NCBI GenBank assembly: GCA_027587225.1 | Contig: JAPDDQ010000039.1 | Location: forward strand, 1 to 64,000 | DNA: 64,000 nucleotides | Direction: 5' to 3' | Origin: Solirubrobacter taibaiensis | GTDB lineage: Bacteria; Actinomycetota; Thermoleophilia; Solirubrobacterales; Solirubrobacteraceae | In this document: one piece after another, positions 22,761-32,690 of the stretch | Numbering within the stretch: the first letter of the stretch is position 1 | Layout of the letters: every line of letters starts with the position of its first letter | The notes under the pieces: generated by a model | Database searches by the model: none | Told to the model about the DNA's origin: nothing | What the model saw: only the letters and a program-made list of their open reading frames with translations | Position numbers and translations under genes: made by a program

Positions 22761-23899
22761 CGAACACCGCGCACGAGCTGACGATCGAGCCCTTCGAGAT
22801 CGACATCCCGCAGGTCGCGCTGGACGACCTGCACGACCGCCTCGCCCGGACCCGGTTCGCCGCCGAGTGGTCGGGCGCTGAGTGGGGCACGCAGGGCACG
22901 CCCGCCTCATACCTGCAGCCGATGGTCGAGCGCTGGCGCACCGACTTCGACTGGCGTGCGCACGAGGCGCGGATGAACGCGCATCCGCACTTCCGCACGC
23001 AGATCGACGGCCAGACGCTGCACTTCATGCATGTCCGCTCACCGCACGAGCACGCCACGCCGCTGCTGCTCACGCACACCTACCCGGGCTCGTTCGCGGA
23101 CTTCCTGGACGTCATCGGCCCGCTGACCGACCCGACCGCGCACGATGGCCGCGCCGAGGATGCCTTCCATCTCGTCATCCCGAGCCTGCCCGGCATGGGC
23201 TTCAGCACGCCGCTGTCGTCAACCGACTGGACGCTGGAGCGCACCGCCCGGGCCTACGACCGGCTCATGCGCGGCCTCGGCTACGACAGCTACGGCGCGC
23301 ACGGCTCCGACGGGGGCGCGATGCTCTCCCGCGAGCTCGCGATCCTGAACCCCGCGGGTTTCCTGGGCGCACACGTGCTGCAGCTGTTCTCCTTCCCTTC
23401 GGGGGACCCGGCCGAGTTCGAATCCATGGGCCCGGAGGACTACGCGGCGCTCGAGTTCGCCGGCTGGTTCCAGACCGTCAACGGCTACGCCGACATGAAC
23501 GCCAAGCGCCCGCTCACGATCGCCGCGGCGCTGAGCGACTCGCCCGTCGGCGTGCTCGCCTACCACGAGCTGTTCGAGAACTTCGGCAACGGCACCAGCC
23601 TGATGACGCCCGACCAGGTGCTCCTCCAAGTCAGCCTGCAGTGGCTGACCAACACCTCGGCCGGCGCCGTCCTGCTGCACCACATCGAGAAGGACGTCCC
23701 GTCGCGCGTCAACGACGGCCCGATCGGCGTCGCCGTGTTCGCCGACGACTTCAAGACGATCCGGCCATTTGCCGAGCGCGACAACACCGACATCGTCTCG
23801 TGGACGGAGCACCCCCGCGGTGGCCACTTCGCCGCCATGGAGGTGCCTGAGGACCTCGTCCGCGCGGTGCGCGAGTTCTACGCCGCGCGAACGGCGTGA
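22757..23899 (+). CDS. Epoxide hydrolase (EHN-type alpha/beta hydrolase)
   Basis: 380 residues. The N-terminal EHN domain (PFEIDIPQVALDDLHDRLAR) is followed by the alpha/beta hydrolase fold with TYPGSFADFLDVIGPL, the nucleophile-elbow region YGAHGSDGGAMLSRELA (Asp nucleophile) and a terminal GGHFAAMEVPEDL providing the catalytic His. It opens epoxides to diols; EHN members resemble microsomal and juvenile-hormone hydrolases. Soluble, length typical. ATG 22757 is preceded by TACCTT with 7 bases, a leaderless promoter inside a palindrome, so control by the divergent WYL regulator is likely. Confidence 0.9.
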   Translation: MTNTAHELTIEPFEIDIPQVALDDLHDRLARTRFAAEWSGAEWGTQGTPASYLQPMVERWRTDFDWRAHEARMNAHPHFRTQIDGQTLHFMHVRSPHEHATPLLLTHTYPGSFADFLDVIGPLTDPTAHDGRAEDAFHLVIPSLPGMGFSTPLSSTDWTLERTARAYDRLMRGLGYDSYGAHGSDGGAMLSRELAILNPAGFLGAHVLQLFSFPSGDPAEFESMGPEDYAALEFAGWFQTVNGYADMNAKRPLTIAAALSDSPVGVLAYHELFENFGNGTSLMTPDQVLLQVSLQWLTNTSAGAVLLHHIEKDVPSRVNDGPIGVAVFADDFKTIRPFAERDNTDIVSWTEHPRGGHFAAMEVPEDLVRAVREFYAARTA

Positions 23900-24011
23900 C
23901 CTGACGCGTCCCAAAAGGATGCCCGATCGGTCGGGGGTCATCGGTTTGGACGAGGTTTAGCCCGGAAACCAGTGGGTCAGCGGCAGGCGAACCCAAGCTG
24001 GAGGAGAGACC

Positions 24012-24455
24012 ATGCGGACCGGCGGACGACGAGCGGCGACCATCCTGACCGGACTGGCGATGAGCGTGGGGTTGCTCACGGCGACCGTCGGCACGGCGAG
24101 CGCGGCCGACCCCGAGCCGAAGGCCGCGACGTCCGCCCCGAGCACGATCAGGTACGGCGACAGCAACTGGAGCGTCGTCTGCCTGCAACAGGGCCTCAAC
24201 TACCTCGCCTGGACGACCGCGGGACAGGTGCTGCCCGCGGGCAGCGTCGACGGCAAGTTCGGGCAGAAGACGCTCAGCGCCGTGCGCTCGCTGCAGGTCT
24301 TCAGCAAGCGGCGCGTCACCGGCGTGGTCGACAAGACCACCGGTGACGACCTCGCCCGGAACCTCTGGTACGGCCAGGAGGCCCAGAACATCCGGGACTG
24401 GCTGACGTACTGCCAGCACACCATCCCGCGCTACTACAACTACCCCGTGGTCTGA
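24012..24455 (+). CDS. Secreted peptidoglycan-binding domain protein
   Basis: 147 residues. A signal peptide ends near AASA (residue 34). The mature part has one PG_binding_1-like repeat (YGDSNWSVVCLQQGLNYLAW, then GKFGQKTLSAVRSLQVF). Two cysteines (in VVCLQ and TYCQH) may form a disulfide. There is no catalytic domain, so it likely binds cell wall. A good ribosome site, GGAGGAGA, precedes ATG. It overlaps the convergent Lrp gene by 16 bases. Confidence 0.8.
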   Translation: MRTGGRRAATILTGLAMSVGLLTATVGTASAADPEPKAATSAPSTIRYGDSNWSVVCLQQGLNYLAWTTAGQVLPAGSVDGKFGQKTLSAVRSLQVFSKRRVTGVVDKTTGDDLARNLWYGQEAQNIRDWLTYCQHTIPRYYNYPVV

Positions 24456-24898
24456 GTCCGCGGGTCGGTCGAGCGCATCACGATCCGTGTCTCCGTCGCG
24501 GCGACCCCGCCGCGACGGCGCAGCTCGCGCACGGTGTGATCGAGGTCTGATGCGTCGCGGCAGGCGAGCTGGACGATGTAGTCGAAGCGCCCGCTGACGA
24601 ACGCGACGGCGCGGGTGGCGGGGAGCGACCACGCGAGGCGCTCGAACGAATCGGGGTCCGTGGTCGGTGCCAGGCGCACGTCGATGAAGGCGCCGAGGGC
24701 GCGGCCCAGCTCGCCCTGATCCACCAGAGCCGTGTAGCCGCGGATGACGCCGCGCGCCTCGAGCCGGCGCACGCGTTCCGCGACCGCGTGCGCGCTCAGG
24801 CCGACCTCCTGGGCAATCTGCGCGAAGGGCGCGCGACCGTTCCGGACGAGTGCCTTGACGATCTGGTTGTCGATGTCGCCGGACACGACCGAAATCAC
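24440..24898 (-). CDS. Lrp/AsnC-family regulator (AldR-like)
   Basis: 152 residues. An N-terminal HTH (IDNQIVKALVRNGRAPFAQI, then LSAHAVAERVRRLEARGVI) and a C-terminal RAM/AsnC ligand domain (IDVRLAPTTD, SGRFDYIVQLACRDASDLDH) are complete. Divergent placement 55 bases from alanine dehydrogenase mirrors the AldR-ald pair of mycobacteria, where AldR senses amino acids and controls ald. The start GTG 24898 is uncertain by a few codons. Confidence 0.88.
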   Translation of the reverse strand: MISVVSGDIDNQIVKALVRNGRAPFAQIAQEVGLSAHAVAERVRRLEARGVIRGYTALVDQGELGRALGAFIDVRLAPTTDPDSFERLAWSLPATRAVAFVSGRFDYIVQLACRDASDLDHTVRELRRRGGVAATETRIVMRSTDPRTQTTG

Positions 24899-24953
24899 AG
24901 AATACGCCCTTCACATCTTGCGTGACGGACGCGACCGCCCGCACACTGCCGAA

Positions 24954-26040
<1,087 letters not shown>

Positions 26041-26069
<29 letters not shown>

Positions 26070-26634
26070 GCAGGTTCGCGAGCAGGTCGGCTTGCCCCTG
26101 CGCGTCGTCGAGCGCGTTGTGCGTGTGGGGGCGGTCGCCGAGCAGCTCGTGGCCCATGTTCCGCTTGACCGCGGCGTGGATCGGGGTTCCCGACTGCGCC
26201 GTGAACAGCGTCTTGATGTCGATGTGGCGCCCGTGCGAGAACGGCGAGCGGCCCGCGTACGCCATCAGATACCAGTACGTGAACAGCCAGTCGAACCCGA
26301 GCGGGAACGCGGCGAACACCGCGCGCCCGCGGTCGTGCTCGGCGCACATCTCCTCGACCCAGTCCGCGAAGCCGGTCATCCCGTCCTTCGGCTCCACGCC
26401 TTGGAGCTGCCGCTCGCGTGAGAAGCCGCTGACCGCGAGTGCCTCGGGCACCCACTGGTCGCTGATCGGCTTGAGCTCGGTGTAGTACGTGCGGCGCTCG
26501 GGCGGATGCGCGGTGAACCGCTCGCCGTCGTAGGTCCCGGCGATGCACGCGCCGAGCGAGACCATCGAGTACGGCCCGGGGATCGGGCCGTCGGCTTCGA
26601 TGTCCACGGAGAAGTAGAGGTCAGGGCGCGGCAC
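26041..26634 (-). CDS. 3'-5' exonuclease-like protein (DnaQ/RNase T superfamily)
   Basis: 197 residues from GTG 26634. Exo I is seen as [11 protein letters not shown] (the DxE metal ligands), and Exo III as [16 protein letters not shown] (the HxxxxD pair), with a middle aspartate in GFDWLFTY. This is the DEDDh nuclease fold. Such stand-alone proteins trim nucleic acid 3' ends; substrate unknown. The chosen start has TAGAGT 7 bases upstream, a leaderless promoter overlapping the end of the VOC gene. Confidence 0.8.
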
Positions 26635-26639
26635 CCGCC

Positions 26640-27068
26640 TCACTCTACGTGCGTCGCGATCACCCACAGATGGCCGTCTGGGTCCGCGACCATGGATTCG
26701 AATCCCCAGCCCTGTTGGGCCGGTTCGCTCACCACGTCGGCGCCGGCGGCCCGCGCACGGTCCACGAGCGCGCGAACGGCGTCATCGGACTCCTGCCCCA
26801 GCCGCAGCAGGCACTCGGCGACGCGCGGCTCGGCCACAGCGTGCCCGCTCTCCCCGAGGACATGGTTGAAGCCCCACTTCGGGATCAGCACGAGCCGCAG
26901 GTGGCCGTTGACCACGAACATCAACGGCTCGGGCAGCCCATCGGAGGCGATCGGCCCGACCGCCTCCAGCCCGAGGGCCGCCACATAGAAGTCGTGCGCG
27001 CGCTGACGGTCCGCGATCGGCAGCGCCACGCCTGCCACCGGATACGTCTTAGTCTCAGCCATACCCAC
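26640..27068 (-). CDS. VOC-superfamily protein (glyoxalase/dioxygenase fold)
   Basis: 142 residues (start at ATG 27062 also possible). Two beta-alpha-beta-beta-beta modules: VAGVALPIADRQRAHDFYVA, the typical opening, and WGFESMVADPDGHLWVIATH, the typical ending with the DPDGH metal or fold signature. These proteins include glyoxalases, antibiotic-binding proteins and dioxygenases; nothing here points to one. It lies just upstream of the exonuclease on the same strand. Confidence 0.85.
   Translation of the reverse strand: MGMAETKTYPVAGVALPIADRQRAHDFYVAALGLEAVGPIASDGLPEPLMFVVNGHLRLVLIPKWGFNHVLGESGHAVAEPRVAECLLRLGQESDDAVRALVDRARAAGADVVSEPAQQGWGFESMVADPDGHLWVIATHVE
26642..26647 (-). promoter_or_regulatory. 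Leaderless -10 box of exonuclease gene
   Basis: TAGAGT on the minus strand, 7 bases before GTG 26634, overlapping the last codon and stop of the VOC gene. Confidence 0.45.
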
Positions 27069-27092
27069 ACAGACCGCGCCGCGCGGTGAAAC

Positions 27093-27773
27093 TCATCGCT
27101 CGGGCAGCCGCTGCTCGAGCGCGTCGAGGATCAGGTCCAGGCCGAAAAGAAACTCGGCGTCGTAGTCGTAACCGACCTTCGCGACGTGCCCACCGACGAC
27201 GCGCACGAGGTGCGGGAAGTCGGCGAGCATGGCCTCGTAGTCGACCATCTGCTGCGCCGCCACCGCCGCGAAGTCCGCCGGCGTCTCCGGGTTCATGTCC
27301 ACCTGCTGGAGGGCGAAGCCGTAGATGTAGGCGTCCTGCACCGACATCGCGGAGACCGTCATCGGCTCCGAGAAGCCGGCACCGAGCAGGCAGCCGAGCA
27401 CCGCGTCGTGGATTCGCAGGTTCGCCATCCCGTGCGTGCCACGCCCCTCCATCTCGCCGACCGCCCACGGGTGCCGACGCAGCGCGGCGAGCGTCGACAA
27501 CCCCCGCCCCCGCAGCTCGGCCTTCCAGTCGCCGCCGGCCGCGGGCGGGTCGATCTCGCTGAAGACGATGTCGATCATCCCGTCCAGCAGGGCGTGCTTG
27601 TTGGCGACGTGGTGGTAGAGCGACATCGCCTCCACCCCGAGCTCGGTCGCGAGCTTGCGCATCGACAGCCCTTCGACGCCGCGCTCGTCCGCGACCGCGA
27701 TCGCGGTCCGCAGCACGCGTTCCTTCGTGAGCGGGACTCGTTTCGTTGGCAAACCGGCTACCTCGATTGACAA
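27093..27773 (-). CDS. TetR-family repressor with TetR_C_1-type domain
   Basis: 226 residues from TTG 27773; a shorter start near residue 8 is possible. The HTH lies at about 15-60 (TKERVLRTAIAVADERGVEG, then LGVEAMSLYHHVANKHALLD). The C-terminal domain resembles that of TetR itself (LRRHPWAVGEMEGRG). It diverges from the MmpL-type pump with two CTTAC-N3-GTAAG operators in the gap, the standard layout of a repressor controlling an exporter and itself. Confidence 0.9.
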   Translation of the reverse strand: MSIEVAGLPTKRVPLTKERVLRTAIAVADERGVEGLSMRKLATELGVEAMSLYHHVANKHALLDGMIDIVFSEIDPPAAGGDWKAELRGRGLSTLAALRRHPWAVGEMEGRGTHGMANLRIHDAVLGCLLGAGFSEPMTVSAMSVQDAYIYGFALQQVDMNPETPADFAAVAAQQMVDYEAMLADFPHLVRVVGGHVAKVGYDYDAEFLFGLDLILDALEQRLPER

Positions 27774-27775
27774 AC

Positions 27776-27788
27776 CTTACGGCGTAAG
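27776..27788. promoter_or_regulatory. TetR operator 1, CTTAC-GGC-GTAAG
   Basis: Perfect 13-bp palindrome three bases upstream of the TetR start. Its twin lies 35 bases away, centre to centre. Confidence 0.75.
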
Positions 27789-27810
27789 AGTATACCTTCG
27801 GCAACGCTCC

Positions 27811-27823
27811 CTTACACCGTAAG
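27811..27823. promoter_or_regulatory. TetR operator 2, CTTAC-ACC-GTAAG
   Basis: Perfect 5-bp arms, same as operator 1; it lies 17 bases before the pump start. The two operators bracket a stretch containing TATACC that may hold the promoters. Confidence 0.75.
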
Positions 27824-27840
27824 TCGACTGGAGATCCGAG

Positions 27841-29970
27841 ATGCCGGAACAGCGCACTGCAATGACCACCCTGGCCCGCTGGGTGCTGGCCCACAAAGCG
27901 ATCGTCGTCAGCCTGTGGGTCGCGCTCACCGTCGCCGGCATCGCCGCCATCGGCCCCGCCGACCGCGCCTTTGAACAGCAGTTCAACCTGCCCGGCCAGG
28001 AGGCGTTCGCCGCCAACAGCCAGATCGTCGAGACCTACGGCAGCGGCGGCGACGCCGCGCCGCTCGTGCCGGTGGTGACGCTGCCGTCCGGCACCACCGT
28101 CGACTCACCGGGCGTTGCCGCGCAGCTGCGCGAAGCATTGGACAGGATCGAAGCCGCCGTTCCGGGTGCGCGTGTCGCGTCCTACGCCTCCACGCGGGAC
28201 CGCGGCTTCGTGTCCGCCGACGGGCGCACGACCTTCGCGCTCGTGTACATCCCGGCCACCGGCGGCATCGATCCGGGGCAGACCGAGGCACGCGCCGCGC
28301 AGGATGCGGTGAAGACCCTCACGGTCGGCGGCGCGCCGGTGCAGGTCACGGGCCTGGACGCGCTCCGCGCAGGGACCGTCGACAACGGCGCGGCCGAAGG
28401 CTCGAGCATGGCGCTGGAAGCGGCGATCGCCGGCGGCGGCGCGCTGCTCGTCCTGATCTTCGTGTTCGCCTCGTGGATGGCGTTCGTGCCGATGCTGATG
28501 GCGCTCGTCGCGATGCCGACGACGTTCCTCGCCGTCTGGCCGCTGGCCGAGGCGACCGCCGTGTCGGTGATCGTCAAGGTCCTGATCGCCCTCGTCGGCC
28601 TCGCGATCGCCATCGACTACGCCCTGCTGGTCGTCGTGCGCTGGCGGGAGGAGCGCCAGCGCGGCGCCGATCCGCACGACGCGACCGTGGCCGCGATGGA
28701 GCACGCCGGCAAGGCCGTCGTCTTCAGCGGCACGACCGTCGCCATCTCACTGCTCGCGCTCGTCGTCCTCCCCGTCCCCTTCCTGCGCAGCATCGGCATC
28801 GCCGGGATGCTGATCCCGCTGGTCAGCGTCGCCGTCGCCATCACGCTCCTGCCGGTGGTCCTGGCCACGCTCGGTCCGCGCCTGGATCGCCGCCACGCGC
28901 ACCGCGAGGACCGCGCCAGCCGCGGCTGGACGGCGTGGGCGCGCTTCGTGCTGCGCCACCGCTGGGCCGCCGCGATCCTCTCCACCGCCGTGCTCGCCGG
29001 GTTCGTGCTCGCCGCGTCGACGATCCAGCTCGGCAGCCCGCAGGCGCAGTCACTGGCCCAGGCCGGCCCCGCCCGCGCCGCGCTCGACCAGCTCACCACC
29101 TCCGGCATCGGCAGCGGCCCGCTCTCGCCGTTCGACACGCTCGTCCACTCTGAGAACCCCGCGTCCGCCGTCACCGCGCTGCAGGGCGTCGAAGGCGTCC
29201 ACGCCGCCGTCGCACCGGCCGACTGGCGCCGCGACGGCACCTCGCTGATCACCGTCATCCCGACCGTCGACGGCAACTCCGCCGCCGGGCGCGCAACGCT
29301 CGACCGCGTCCGCACGGCTACCGCCGGCGAGGCCGTGACCGGCGGCGAAGCGGCCCAGAGCGCCGACTTCCTCGACTCGGTCTACGGGAACTTCCCGCTC
29401 GTTGTCGCGCTGATCGCCGTGCTCACGTTCCTGCTGCTCGCCCGTGCGTTCCGCTCGCTGATCATCCCGCTCAAGGCGGTCCTGCTGAACCTGCTGTCGG
29501 TCGGCGCGGCCTGGGGCCTGCTGGTGCTCGTGTGGCAGCACGGGTGGGGCTCGGAGCTCATCTGGGGCATCGAGGCCACGAACGCCATCAACGTCGAGAT
29601 GCCGATCGTCGTGTTCGCGTTCCTGTTCGGCATCTCGATGGACTACCAGGTGTTCATCCTCAGCCGCATGCGGGAGGGGTACGACCGCACCGGGTCGACC
29701 GACGCCGCGGTGGTCGAGGGCATCAGCCGCACCGGCCGCCTGGTCACCAGCGCCGCGCTCATCCTCGGCCTCGCGTTCGTGGCCATGAGCGCCGGCCCCG
29801 GCACCGAGGCGAAGATGTTCGCGACCGCGCTCGGCGGCGGCATCCTGCTCGACGCGACGCTCATCCGGGGCGTGCTGGCCCCGGCCCTCGTCGCGCTGCT
29901 CGGCCGCTGGAACTGGTGGCTGCCGGGCCGGGCGGCGCGCCTGTTGCGCGTGGTTCCCGCCGCGCGCTGA
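27841..29970 (+). CDS. MMPL-family (RND-type) membrane transporter
   Basis: 709 residues. Twelve membrane segments in the two-times-(1+5) arrangement, with extracytoplasmic domains after TM1 and TM7. Family motifs include ALVGLAIAIDYALLVVVRWR (about 252-271) and FAFLFGISMDYQVFILSRMR (about 594-613), with the Asp-Tyr pairs of the proton relay. Such pumps export lipids, drugs or metabolites using the proton gradient. TetR and the operators point to drug or metabolite induced expression. Confidence 0.92.
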   Translation: MPEQRTAMTTLARWVLAHKAIVVSLWVALTVAGIAAIGPADRAFEQQFNLPGQEAFAANSQIVETYGSGGDAAPLVPVVTLPSGTTVDSPGVAAQLREALDRIEAAVPGARVASYASTRDRGFVSADGRTTFALVYIPATGGIDPGQTEARAAQDAVKTLTVGGAPVQVTGLDALRAGTVDNGAAEGSSMALEAAIAGGGALLVLIFVFASWMAFVPMLMALVAMPTTFLAVWPLAEATAVSVIVKVLIALVGLAIAIDYALLVVVRWREERQRGADPHDATVAAMEHAGKAVVFSGTTVAISLLALVVLPVPFLRSIGIAGMLIPLVSVAVAITLLPVVLATLGPRLDRRHAHREDRASRGWTAWARFVLRHRWAAAILSTAVLAGFVLAASTIQLGSPQAQSLAQAGPARAALDQLTTSGIGSGPLSPFDTLVHSENPASAVTALQGVEGVHAAVAPADWRRDGTSLITVIPTVDGNSAAGRATLDRVRTATAGEAVTGGEAAQSADFLDSVYGNFPLVVALIAVLTFLLLARAFRSLIIPLKAVLLNLLSVGAAWGLLVLVWQHGWGSELIWGIEATNAINVEMPIVVFAFLFGISMDYQVFILSRMREGYDRTGSTDAAVVEGISRTGRLVTSAALILGLAFVAMSAGPGTEAKMFATALGGGILLDATLIRGVLAPALVALLGRWNWWLPGRAARLLRVVPAAR

Positions 29971-29976
29971 TAGGAC

Positions 29977-30777
29977 ATGGGGATGCGCCTTGGGGTGATG
30001 TTGCCGAACGAGACCGCCGATGCCGACCCGCGGGAGATCGCGCGCCTGGCCCAGCACGCCGAGGCGCTCGGGTTCGCGTCGGTGTGGCTGCCGGACCACC
30101 TGCTGCCACCGGCGCCGTTCGGCGAGGTCTACGGCGGCGTGCACGAGGCGCTGATCCTGCTCGCGCACGTCGCCGCGTTGACCGAGCGGGTCACCCTGGG
30201 CACGTCCGTGCTGGTGTTGCCGCTGCGCGAGCCGGTGCTGCTGGCCAAGCAGCTCGCCACGCTCGAGCGACTCGCGCCCGGCCGCGTGATCCTCGGCGCC
30301 GGCGTCGGCTGGGACCGCGACGAGTTCGCTGCCCTGGAGGTGCCGTTCAACGAGCGCGGCAAGCGCACGGACGAGCTGATCGAGCTCGTCGCGCACCTGC
30401 ACACCACGGGATCGGGCGGATTCGACGGGCGGTTCCACCGGGTCGGCAACGGCGTGCTGGCGCCGCGGCCGAGCGCGCCGATCCCGCTGCTGGTGGGCGG
30501 CAAGTCCGATGCCGCGCTCAAGCGCGCCGCCCGCGTCGGCGACCTGTGGCAGGCCTACAACGTCACCCCCGACGAGTTCCGCGCGCTGCATGCGCGCCTG
30601 CGGGAGCTCACCTCCGGCCGCGCGGTGTCGGCCGGGACGGTCATCAACGCCCGTCCGGACACGGACTGGCCCTCCGAGCTCGACGCGTGGCGCGCCGCGG
30701 GCGCCGAGCACCTGGGGATCCATCCCGGTCCGCTCGCCGGCGCCGCGGAGCGCCTCACCGCCGCCGCGCGCGCTTGA
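29977..30777 (+). CDS. LLM-class oxidoreductase, probably F420-dependent
   Basis: 266 residues (an ATG two codons later is equally good). It starts MRLGVMLPNE with EIARLAQHAEALGFASVWLP, the luciferase-like TIM barrel entry; GTSVLVLPLREPVLLAKQLA and GRVILGAGVGWDRDEFAA are conserved segments. Actinobacterial members of this type use F420 rather than FMN. The substrate is unknown. It lies 6 bases after the pump gene, so it is probably cotranscribed and TetR-controlled. Confidence 0.85.
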   Translation: MGMRLGVMLPNETADADPREIARLAQHAEALGFASVWLPDHLLPPAPFGEVYGGVHEALILLAHVAALTERVTLGTSVLVLPLREPVLLAKQLATLERLAPGRVILGAGVGWDRDEFAALEVPFNERGKRTDELIELVAHLHTTGSGGFDGRFHRVGNGVLAPRPSAPIPLLVGGKSDAALKRAARVGDLWQAYNVTPDEFRALHARLRELTSGRAVSAGTVINARPDTDWPSELDAWRAAGAEHLGIHPGPLAGAAERLTAAARA

Positions 30778-30836
30778 CGATTCCTTGACGTGGCGATGAC
30801 CGGGGGTTGAGGGCACCGGCCGATGACGAAGGTGTC

Positions 30837-32690
30837 ATGGCTCCCTACCTCCCGCTGATCGGGCTCACGCTCGCGCTGGCCGCTGCCGCCACTCTGCGGG
30901 TCCGCCGGCGCACGCTCAGGGACCTGCGCGCCGCCCACCGCGCGCTGCTCGTCAGCGAGCGGCGGTTCCGCGCGCTCGTGCAGAACTCGTCCGACCTGAC
31001 GCTGCTGATCGACGACGGTGGGGACATCCTCTACGCGAGCCCGGCGCTGGAATCGGTGATCGGCATCGCGCCGGATGCCGCGCTCGGCGTGAACCTGTGC
31101 TCGCTGGTGCCGCCCGACGAGGCCGAGCGGCTCACCGCGCAGATGCAGCCGCTCGCGGACACGCACGAGGTGCCGGTCGAGTTCTTCCTGGAGCACGCGG
31201 ACGGGACCAAGCGCTTCCTGGACGGCACGGCGGTCAACCTGCTCGAAGAGGAGGCCGTCAGCGCGATCGTGTTCAACGTCCGCGACCTCACGCAGCGGCG
31301 CGAGCTGGAGGCCGAACTGGCCAAGCTCGCGTTCCACGACCCGCTGACCGGGCTCGCCAACCGCGCCCTGCTGCGCGAGCGCATCACCCACGCCGCTGCT
31401 CGCGCGCTGCGTGCGCCCGGCAGCGACGCCGCCCTGCTGCTGATCGATCTCGACGACTTCAAGTCCGTCAACGACGGACTCGGGCACCGCGAGGGCGACC
31501 GGCTGCTGCAGGCCGTCGCGCAGCGCTTGGAGGACGCGATCCGCGCCCAGGACACGGCCGCCCGGCTCGGCGGGGACGAGTTCGTGATCTTCGCGGAGAA
31601 CGTCGGTGGCGCCGACCAGGCCGCCGCTCTGGCCGACCGCGTGCTGGCCGCCCTGGAGGAGCCCTTCGAGCTCACGGGCGCGACGATCCACTGCCGCGGC
31701 AGCATCGGCATCCGCTGGGTCGGCGGCGAAGCGCTCGACGCGGACGACCTGCTGCGCGACGCCGACCTGGCGATGTACTCCGCCAAGCGCACCGGCAAGG
31801 CCGCATGGGCGGTGTTCGAGGACCGGATGCAGGACGACGCCAGCGAGCGGCTCGTGCTGGGCTCCGAGCTGCACGGGGCGCTGGAGCGGGACGAGCTGGA
31901 GCTCCACTACCAGCCGATCGTCGACCTGCACACCGAGCGCGTGACCGGGTTCGAGGCGCTCGTGCGCTGGCAGCATCCGACGCGTGGGCTGCTCGCACCG
32001 GACCGGTTCATCGGCCTCGCCGAGTCCACCGGGCTCATCCACCCGCTCGGCGACTGGGTCATCCGCGAGGCGACCGCCGCCCTGCGCCGGCTGCGCACCG
32101 GCCACGAGACGCTCACGATGAACGTCAACCTGTCGCCGCTGCAGCTCGAGCGCGCCTCCGTCGTGGACGTCGTGCGCGCGGCACTCGCCGTGGCCGACGT
32201 CCCGCCCTCCAGCCTCTCGCTCGAAGTCACCGAGAGCGTGTTCCTGGCCGACGACGTGATGGTGGCCGAGCGACTCCGCGCCCTGCACGCGCTGGGCGTC
32301 CGGATCGCCCTCGACGACTTCGGGACCGGTTTCTCCTCGCTCGGCTATCTCGAACGGCTGCCACTGGAGGGGCTGAAGATCGACCGCGCGTTCGTGGCCT
32401 CCGCGACCGGCGAAGACGGTGCGCCTGGCCAGGTGCTCGGCGCCATCGCCGGGCTCGCGAACGGCCTCGGGCTCTCCTCCGTCGCCGAGGGCATCGAGAC
32501 CCGCGAGCAGCTCGCGATCGTGCGCGCGCTGGGCTGCGACCGCGGCCAGGGCTACCTGTTCTCGCGGCCGCTCACCGAGGCGAACGCCGTGGCCTATCTG
32601 GCCCTAGATGACCTGCACCGGGGTGCCGATCGAGACGAAGTCGTAGACGTACTTGGCCTCGGGCATGGGGAGCCGGGCGCAGCCGTGTGA
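30837..32690 (+). CDS. Membrane-anchored PAS-GGDEF-EAL cyclic-di-GMP enzyme
   Basis: 617 residues. One N-terminal membrane helix (LIGLTLALAAAATL), a PAS domain at about 40-155 (FRALVQNSSDLTLLIDDGG), a GGDEF domain with intact RLGGDEFVIF near 254, and an EAL domain with FEALVRWQHP near 373 and DDFGTGFSSLGYLERLPLEG near 495. Both catalytic motifs are intact, so it could make and degrade cyclic-di-GMP, with the PAS domain choosing. The last 29 codons overlap the convergent transpeptidase gene by 87 bases. Confidence 0.92.
   Translation: MAPYLPLIGLTLALAAAATLRVRRRTLRDLRAAHRALLVSERRFRALVQNSSDLTLLIDDGGDILYASPALESVIGIAPDAALGVNLCSLVPPDEAERLTAQMQPLADTHEVPVEFFLEHADGTKRFLDGTAVNLLEEEAVSAIVFNVRDLTQRRELEAELAKLAFHDPLTGLANRALLRERITHAAARALRAPGSDAALLLIDLDDFKSVNDGLGHREGDRLLQAVAQRLEDAIRAQDTAARLGGDEFVIFAENVGGADQAAALADRVLAALEEPFELTGATIHCRGSIGIRWVGGEALDADDLLRDADLAMYSAKRTGKAAWAVFEDRMQDDASERLVLGSELHGALERDELELHYQPIVDLHTERVTGFEALVRWQHPTRGLLAPDRFIGLAESTGLIHPLGDWVIREATAALRRLRTGHETLTMNVNLSPLQLERASVVDVVRAALAVADVPPSSLSLEVTESVFLADDVMVAERLRALHALGVRIALDDFGTGFSSLGYLERLPLEGLKIDRAFVASATGEDGAPGQVLGAIAGLANGLGLSSVAEGIETREQLAIVRALGCDRGQGYLFSRPLTEANAVAYLALDDLHRGADRDEVVDVLGLGHGEPGAAV

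Noticed and set aside
29050-32288. Two long minus-strand open frames opposite the F420-type enzyme and the GGDEF-EAL gene
   Set aside because: Both are mirror frames of conserved genes with typical shadow composition.
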